Shown: positions 52,815 through 61,085 of the stretch, in pieces
Numbering within the stretch: position 1 is the first letter of the stretch
How the letters are laid out: each line of letters opens with the position of its first letter
From: Asterella californica
Taxonomy: Eukaryota > Streptophyta > Marchantiopsida > Marchantiales > Aytoniaceae
Length of the DNA: 64,000 nucleotides
Assembly: GCA_036924285.1 (NCBI GenBank)
Contig: JAYKYS010000018.1
Location: 2,852,001 to 2,916,000, forward strand
Direction: 5' to 3'
Notes under the pieces: model-generated
The model's database searches: none
Told to the model about the DNA's origin: nothing
What the model saw: the letters and a program-made list of their open reading frames with translations, nothing else
Program-made: the position numbers and the translations under genes

Positions 52815-54670
52815 ATATAGCACCCACCGTGACATCAGTTTTAGCCAAACAAAGTCAAGAAACGACGGGATTCAGCTGAAGCTAATGTTCCTCACTGCTG
52901 TGCATGTAGGTGTCTATTGGAGCCGAAGCTTGCAGTGCATGTAGGTGTTCCGGATCGGCCAGCACTCGCTAAGTAGCTGTAGGATCAAGTCACGCGTCTA
53001 GCTTCCAACACGCTTGAACATAAAACGCTCAAATGAAACGAACGACGAGAAAGCTCCAACGTCCTTCCGTTTGGCATCGTCTGGCAAACAGTTCAATCAA
53101 CACTGTTATATGTGGGAATCGCTCCAATTCTTACACAGTGAGAGCTTTTCCACGTAGAACACGGCAATGCGCAGCTTCTTGCCGCTTACCACCTGAGTCA
53201 GCATTCACGCATGCAGAGTGAGTTGCTCATAAATGTACACAGACCGGATTCGCAGCTGGAAGGTGACTGCGAACTCGGAGGGAAAGCTCGAGCTGTGATC
53301 ATGAATATTGTCCTCTGCGCGTAGTTAGTGCACATCTCTTTCTCAGTGTAAAAGGAGTCGACCCCCATAGTGATAAGATCCACGCACATTTTTTGACTTA
53401 ATTTCTGCGGGGAAACAACAGAATTCGGAGGGCCAAAACTTTACGCGTTCTAGATCTTGATGCACAAATATTGTCGAATTCGAACCATCAGGTCGTCGTC
53501 ATGTGCATGAATAACGTAAACCGCGGGCCTAGCTTCCACGCGTATGGGGAGTAACTGTTGCAGATATGACATATTCTTAGGTCTGTCTCATTGGTATCAG
53601 TTAGAACTTCTGCTCTATAATTCGTAGATACTGACAGTCTTTCTTAATTAGTCAAGTCTAGAGACGAATCTGGATGGTCATAATCAACGCTGATATAAAT
53701 TATCATCGAACGAGTCAATGGAACCGACCAGTCGCTCATATGCGGGACTCGCTCGGCTATTGCTAGCTGATAACTCGCTCTCGATGGATCCCCTTGAACT
53801 AGGATGGTAGTTAACCCAATTGCAACTTCTGACCTGCAGCTAGACCGTCTACATATGCGTTCGTCTGCCACAATATCTTTATCATGTGAGAAATACAGGC
53901 TAGCAACTTCTACGTGTTCTTGACTCTAGCTACGATCGTTAATTTAGTATCTTACCTCTTTCCTGATTCCTGCATGGTCGTTCAGTCTAGATCTTCCAGC
54001 TGTGTTTAATTTAAACGCGTACCTGGCGAAATTTGTAAGGCGAGTTGGACAATGGCGTAATATAAGTCTCCATAATATTAGAGCCATGATCCAGAATCGG
54101 GATCTGTGAAGAGTGGACATGAAACATGAATAAGTTTAGTCGATGAAAAGGACAGTAATCCTCATTTTAGTCGGATTATGAGTCGGTTGTCAAGCAGCTT
54201 TGCAGTACCAGCAGGGCTAAATTTTTCCTAATACTCACATTTCTTGCTCGATTTGGTACCGCTCTCGAAGCCCGCACTGCATTTTGACTAATCATTAGTG
54301 ATCAGATAGATATGTATATAGCCGTATGGCCATCCGTCAGATTGTCGATCCTATAACTTTCTGCCAAACTAGAAAGTTAACTTTCAATTGCAAGAAATAG
54401 TATGTACTTTTGCGTGCTGTAGCGAAGGAACTTTTTCACAAAGAAACACGGCAAGAAGCTAGATCATAATGCTTCACCAAGCAAGGATCACAAGCGTACG
54501 GTAGAGCACCACGCGGCGAAATCAACCACAGAAGGAACCAACTGACAGAGAACTATACGAATAATCAACTGGAAAATGCTCGAGGTATGGACTCTGATGC
54601 ACCGCAGAAGAGGAGCGAATACGTTGAAACAAGCAGACAGACACAGAGCCAAGAAGTGTTCTGCTATACG
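52815..54670 (-). repeat. Third, partial copy of the palindrome unit
   Basis: It aligns with the reverse complement of about 4265-6053. Unlike the right arm it contains the segment matching 5805-6053, and it has no copia insertion at the site used by copia A, so it shows the pre-insertion state. It carries an extra block of about 90 bp at 54395-54485 and lacks part of the sequence near 53915. No gene seen in it. Confidence 0.9.
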
Positions 54671-57216
54671 TTGTACAAACCCTTAGTGCTAATATGTATA
54701 GCCTGTATACACACTTTGTGTTGAATCTTACTCAAACTAATTAACTGTATACCCATTTAGGGCACAACTAGGTTATCAAGAAACATGGAAAGCACTCATT
54801 TAAAACGTTACGGGAGGGAGAGCGTGTCTAAATACACTAGAATTGGAGAGAGCGAAAAAATTCATAAGTTTTTACTACGGGGTGAGGGTCACGAAAAACT
54901 GGGCAGAAATCGACGTTTCGACTGTTTACCATGTTTACAGCATCTCCAGCGGGGTAACAATGGTAAATGCCACACTAGTACCGGTCGCACATTATAGGTT
55001 ATCAAGTTTTCTCCAAATCCGAAGCAGATTATATTAGCCAACTTGTAACACATCGGTTTTTCAGTGCACAAACATCGCATTGGTTAATTGTTGTGCACTG
55101 AAATATGATCTCTCTTTTTAGGTTTAATGCTAGTGAAGAGGTTACCGTAGTTTTCTGTATTTTACGTCTACTTTAACAAATATTATTTACACGAGTTAAC
55201 ATAGAAAAATATCACTCTTCAGCAAAACCTAGCTAGCTTTGGGAAAGAAACTAGTCGGGAAAAAGCTATTTTGCGGCTGGGTCCTAATCGATTCCTGTAG
55301 GCAGTAGTTTGTTTTGCATGATGTGATCTAAAATGCATGGAACGTTTTCTCACATGATATATCGATGATGTTTATTCTGAAGTAAGCGTTAACATTCAAA
55401 CTATCCTTCGAATTAACCAGTTAAAGGATATTGATGACATATACAATCTATTTATCTTTTTAAATCCACTCTCGCTAGTGAATGGATGTAACCAAATTGC
55501 AAGACTGGAAACAGGATCGAACAGTATTACGGTGGAGATATAAATGCTTTAGGCTAGTAAGTTAGTAATGGAGCTCTGACTTTGCTCAAGTATAAATATG
55601 CGAATTCACTTTGAATTCCAGAGTTAGATATGATAATAATGTTTATATATTTACAAACTATTGTTAACTTTGTATGGTATATACTGGCTACACATTTTGA
55701 TATCTACTGTAGTTCGATCTATACTCAATTAATGGTATATTTTAGGATAAGTGGCCAATCCCTTTGTATCTCTCTGTATACACAAGAGAGTCATTTCATT
55801 CCGTAGCTTCTAGATCTTGGTGATATTAGTCTTTCTCCTTCTTGTATGTTTCTTGTCTTGGACTGCTATCCTTATTCTAAATTAATATTTCGGTAATAAT
55901 TTCTAACACTCGAGGATAACGAGAGGAACCGCCGTTCACTGAAAACTCTTCCGTCCATTATGCAAGGTTTCAGAATCACGAAGTTCAAGCGGAGTTGAGT
56001 TTATCGGAATCTGCGCCTGCGCTCAGTCGTAAGTTGGGCAATCGCAGTCGTTAGAAAGGCGCTGAATATATATGAACTGAAATGACGCATAAACTCTGAA
56101 GCCTTGCCTGAAGTTGTTGCAAGCTATTTCTTCTTCAAGGTTAATATTGGACAAGAGTAAGGTACAAGATGGTCGACGAGAGAAACTTGTTTCATCACCT
56201 TTATTTCCAGCGTTCCTAGCTGAAGGCTAGCTGCTCATGCTGTGTCGAGTCTATCGATACCCCTGTGGATGTTGTGTCGCGTACTAGCTACGAATTACAG
56301 ACGAAGCGCAACAGTTGTGAGAACTGGTGTTAGATACAATGTTATAGATTCATACTGTGTATGTATTATAGCTCACAGTCAACAGTTGACATCTTCTTAC
56401 TATAACGGTGTTCGCAAAGTCCCCAGAAACTTAATGATTCGTTCAACTGTATGGCATTGCTTACTTCGTAGAAGAAGCGATGGTTTGTTGTACACTCTGG
56501 AAGATCATACGAAGCTTGGAAGCATGCAAACATCAGTCAAACTTACAAACTGGAGAGAGTTGACTAAATTAAAATATTTTACCTATTTGTCCACATGAAA
56601 AACTGCTAGCTCATCATGATTGAAATCACTAGTAAAATTCAATGTTAAATGACGACGACAAATGATGTGTAGTATCATATAAATTTTGTGGTTTCAAATT
56701 ACGTAGTCGTATAATCATCCGAGTTATTACTTTTCTTCACGAAAGTGGTAATAATCACAAAAAAATTAACACTAATCTCTATCAAATTATTATTTTTACA
56801 TTCATTTGTATTATTGAAACTTATTGCATCCTAAATACTCATCTGTTAATTCATATCTAAGAGTTCCATATGTCATTTAAATACATATCATTACACTTCA
56901 GTCATTTAACTAAAATCATTAATACTTTTATAATATAAACATATTAAATAACTTAAATTATTAAATTATATCATCTTGTTTCTTAAGTCTAAGAGTTATC
57001 ATGGCAAAAGTTTTTAAAGTTCAAAATCATACTGTTGAAATAAACGTCCGACTTTATGTTTCAAACAACAAAAAGGACTGTATATATACATTAGGTGGTT
57101 TCACCTTGGTGCTCATAATAGTAACTATAAGATCCATGAGTGAAAAGAGGGAAATCTAAGGTTCAAATCTCTTAATTCTACAGTGAAATCATGATTTATT
57201 GAAATCATATTGTGAT
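54671..57216. other. AT-rich DNA without recognisable gene
   Basis: ORFs at 54785-54997, 54843-55037 and 56242-56598 show no domains and overlap in different frames. No repeat partner in the window. Confidence 0.5.
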
Positions 57217-57480
57217 GGTAGAGGTGAGATGGCAAGAGAGAGATATGTTAGGCACTAGAGTTGACATATCGCAAGATATGTTGTGACAGGATATTTGCAT
57301 CTGTGGTGGTAGAGGTGACATGGCAAGAGAAATATACGTTAGGCACTAGAGTTGACATGGCGCGAGATACGTTGTTACAGGATATTTGTATGTGTGGTGG
57401 TAGAGGTGACATGGCAAAAGAGAGATATGTTATGATGAGGCACTGGAGGTGACATGGCGAGAAAAATATTATGAAATGGT
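57217..57480. repeat. 91-bp tandem repeat, about 2.8 units
   Basis: ggtagaggtga recurs at 57217, 57308 and 57399, exactly 91 bp apart. Units share atggcaagaga-a-ata, ttaggcactagagttgacat and caggatattt. The third unit is shortened and diverged. Confidence 0.9.
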
Positions 57481-59380
57481 ATTCACATGTGTGATATCGT
57501 AACACTAGATGATGAAATATGATGACATGGCAAGATAGTAAAGCATTGGTATTCAATATAATTATTTTTAATAATATCATATATTTATATATTTTACATA
57601 GTCATTTATAATAACATCATAAATAATAATATTATTCTTGACACAAAGTATAGTTTGATTGGTCACTAAACCGTTTCAACACAATTCTCTCTATCATTTA
57701 AACACAAATCATACAATAATTATGATTTAAATATATCATATTTATACATAAAGAGAAAAACACTATGTTTCATAAACTTCTGAACAAAAAAACCTTTTAT
57801 GATATAGTCATAAAAAAAGTTAATTTGAATAATACAATACACATAATTCTAACAGTCATTTAAACCACTCATTTCTACTGTGAATAAATGTTAAAATTTG
57901 CTATGCAGCATCTGAGTCCATGTGACTTGAAGATCTGCATGACAGTGACTAGAAACGTACTAGGCTATTCATGAAGTATATATCGCATGGTACTGAACCT
58001 AGACCAACAACTGAAAGTTGAAAAGTAAGCCGACAATATCCTCTCTGACACTACCGTATATTCTGACTAGAATCGAAGACATGTACACTCACCCTCTTTA
58101 CCTAGGTAGTATATGAAAGCTAGGCATTATACGGTTGTACATATAGAATGCAAAGTAACGTTTTGAATTCTCCTGCCTCCAGAGTGATTCTTTGGGATTG
58201 ATGCATCAAGGCAATGACAAATCGAATTCGGTGGCACACGTACATTAGGATGCAGATGATTTAGCAAAGGCAGCCTGTCCTGCTTTTGAACACGTCTCAA
58301 CTTAAGAGTTTATGACGGAACTTTCCTTCCCATGAAACAAATACTTCCATCATTTAAGTTGTTGACACTGCGTAATATATACTGATCGAAAATATGTACT
58401 GCATATATAACGGACATACAACCTGCAGGTCGAAGGAGGATCTACGTGTAATTCACATGCACTGAATGTGGATTGCGGCCTGACAATTCTTAGGTTCCAT
58501 GGAGAAACTATGACCTCTCTCTCTCTCTATATATATATATCGCTACGATAGTTTTCTTTTTGTCTCTAAATCGGATCATTCAGGGAGAGGTTATATATAT
58601 ACACATGATTTCCATTCAGCTTTTACCAGGTTGCTTTCACTGACTGACGAAATATGCAGTGAAAAAGTGCCACTTTTTCGAGAACTGTAACTTGTTTCTG
58701 CTGCACTTCCACTGCTTTTGACCGCATTAATTCTAGCTCCACTGTAATCTAGCTAGTTAGATCAACTCAATAGACTAGTAGTGATCATGACAATCCACAG
58801 CCTAGACCGTCTTCAAGTTCATTATGCCATCTTTATTCAACAGTCTTAGAGAGTCCTTCAAAGCTGCCTATTGCTATAGCCATGCAGTCCTCTATACAAT
58901 TATGAGAACTTCGTGACTCTACTATCTTTCTGCTCAGTGTGGAAATATGGACTTATAGGGGAAGTTACAACTCTCTAGAACTCAGTCTCAACGAGATTAC
59001 ATCTCTGAAGCCGCGCCTGGGTCGAGGTGGAGTCGAGGTGGAGATGTAGACTTTATGTTAGTAACTAATTACATCAGAGGATTTCTGTAGGTACTTTGAC
59101 TGCTTCTTGTGGGATCTGTTTGGTTCAGCCTGTCTCTGCTCTGAGTATGCATAAGCTAAGTTTCATTTACTAGCGTAAAGGCGTGACCGAAACCATCAGC
59201 TGAAACCTGCAATCGGTCATTGCTGGTTGGATTTCAGCCTTGATCTCGTTACTCTCGTTACGCTGATCTCGTTACGATATATTGATGATGATATGGTCAG
59301 CGGGTCTTTCAGGTCGAAGCTCCTGACAGCTAGGGAGGAGGGGAAGGTAAGTCTGCACTTTCACTTTGCTTTTTGGTTTG
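57481..59380. other. AT-rich DNA with microsatellite, no gene
   Basis: Long A/T-rich tracts (57540-57870). A (CT)n-(TA)n run lies at about 58514-58540. No coding stretch is supported. Confidence 0.5.
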
Positions 59381-59730
59381 GTTGCTTGTGACCTCGTAAG
59401 CTTTTGTGTAGTAGCTTTTGCTGGTTTTCGAGCCTTGTTGGTTACCATTTCTTTCATGTTATGCTCTCAGCTTTTGCCTTGAGAATCGAAATCACTGAAT
59501 ATTATGCGGATAATCTTCTGAAGCTTTTGTCCTCATAAGCCTACATGCCGCCAGTTTTATCTATTCTTATCTGCACATAAGCTTCTCTAGCTTTTGCTTC
59601 GAAAAGTCTTCGTGCGGCTCTTTGAGCTCTTCCTTACGCGCGAAAGCTTCTGTAGCTTTTGTGCTTATAAGCAGCAGCTTTCTCATTTTGCGCTCATAAG
59701 CTATCATTCCTCGATGTTTGGTTGGAGTTC
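59381..59730. repeat. Dispersed short motif agcttttg / ataagc
   Basis: The word agctttt(g) or its neighbourhood (taagcttttg, tagcttttgctgg, cagcttttgcc, gaagcttttgtcctcataagc, tagcttttgcttcg, tagcttttgtgcttataagc) occurs at least seven times in 350 bases with irregular spacing. No gene is evident. Confidence 0.55.
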
Positions 59731-60002
59731 TTGTTCTACCTTGGTTGAGTTGGTCGTAGCTTCTTCTAGCGTATGTGCTAACCGTTTCTCCGCTGCATCT
59801 TTGTTATTTGTTTTTTACAGTTGTTCTTGTGATTTTCTTTTCCGTCTGTCACGTTTTTTTAATGTGTCTTTGCTGGTTTACTCTCCTTTGGCCGTGTTCT
59901 TTTTGCTGAAAAATGTTGTTTATCTTGTTCGTGCTCTGTCGATATTGCAGTTCTTTTATTTTGTTGACCACTAGACATCCACTCACCACGATAAGCACAA
60001 GA

Positions 60003-60690
60003 TGGAACGAGATGTTGTGAAGTGGACCTTTTCCATGGAAATTTTGGCTCACCCTGTTCTTAAGGGTGTTTCTTCAACTCGTGCTGTGGATATGTGCTTA
60101 CCTCTCCCGAACTACGAAGAATGGGACACCTTTTGGTCGCTGAAGCTCCGGATGGATGTTGGCATTAATGATGGAGCTGGTGCTAGTGCAGAGATTCATG
60201 CTTCTTGTTGGGGTGGTCTGCTTTAACGATAAGATGCTGGTCGTGTTCCGAAGAAGCTCCATGTTGATCTTGTTGGAATTGAAGATTGGTATGCTCTGCA
60301 CGTTCACTCGGAGACTATAGTGCGAACAATTCTTCAAGAGGTCGCTATCCTGTATCAATTCTGTCAGTGCTATCTCTAGTCATGCTGCCGAGCTTCCTGG
60401 TTTGTTTTTCCATGTCAGCGGTTCTAGGCAAACCATGCTTGATAGTATTAAGCTTGTTGAACATCAACCTCGGACCTTGAAGGAACTTGACTTTACAGAA
60501 ACTCAAGTTGTTGGTTCCATAGACAAGAACAGGATCCACAAAGAGGTCATTCGTCATTATCGTGTTCGCACTTCCATAACTATTAACCTTGATCAGTTCC
60601 ACATTGAGAAGCTCAAGAAAGAGGATTGGTTGCCTTATCAGATTCGTCAACTGAACGAGCATTTTGTTGATTTGCTCGTGGAGAAAATAG
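60003..60690 (+). pseudogene. Unidentified coding-like region, ending at the copia C LTR
   Basis: From the ATG at 60003 a frame reads MERDVVKWTFSMEILAHPVL, LPLPNYEEWDTFWSLKLRMD and stops at 60224-60226. After shifts another frame (from about 60390) reads GLFFHVSGSRQTMLDSIKLV, VVGSIDKNRIHKEVIRHYRV and LKKEDWLPYQIRQLNEHFVD up to the LTR start. Composition and flow look like protein, not random ORFs, but I do not recognise the family. It may be a gene fragment interrupted by copia C, or coding sequence of an unknown transposon. Confidence 0.4.
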
Positions 60691-60698
60691 TGCACATG

Positions 60699-60906
60699 TG
60701 TTAGAACTGGATGTACAGTATAAACATAACATACAGCAACTAGTTCAGACCTTTTGGGCTCATGCCCTTTCGCAGGCTTTGCCTGCCCTTGTACCAAAGT
60801 ATAAGTACCTGGCCTTTGGGCCTCCTACCTCATTATTATTCATTTCAGTAAACAAGCTTACACATACTTGGTCTCTCACATTGATCCTCTCTCTCCTTTT
60901 CCTATA
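60699..60906 (+). repeat. Copia C 5' LTR
   Basis: Starts TGTTAGAAC and ends directly before the primer site at 60907; about 208 bp. It has a tata-like stretch (aagtataagtacc, 60797-60809). The 3' LTR lies outside the window, so the ends are inferred from the primer site and the TGTTAG start shared with copia A. Confidence 0.75.
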
Positions 60907-60918
60907 TGGTATCAGAGC
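60907..60918 (+). promoter_or_regulatory. Copia C primer-binding site (initiator-Met tRNA type)
   Basis: TGGTATCAGAGC directly after the LTR, the same site as in copia B. Confidence 0.93.
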
Positions 60919-61085
60919 TACGGGTTGTTATTTTCCCAGCACAATAACGTAGGCTTCAGGTAGACCCTAGGCACAGGTGAAGGAGCAATCAGGGGACGCC
61001 TTGATTGCTAAAGCGCGAAGGACGCTTCTCGCTTAGACGATCGCAGCGCTCAATAGAACCTCAGTAGTTCAGCGATAAATCTGCG

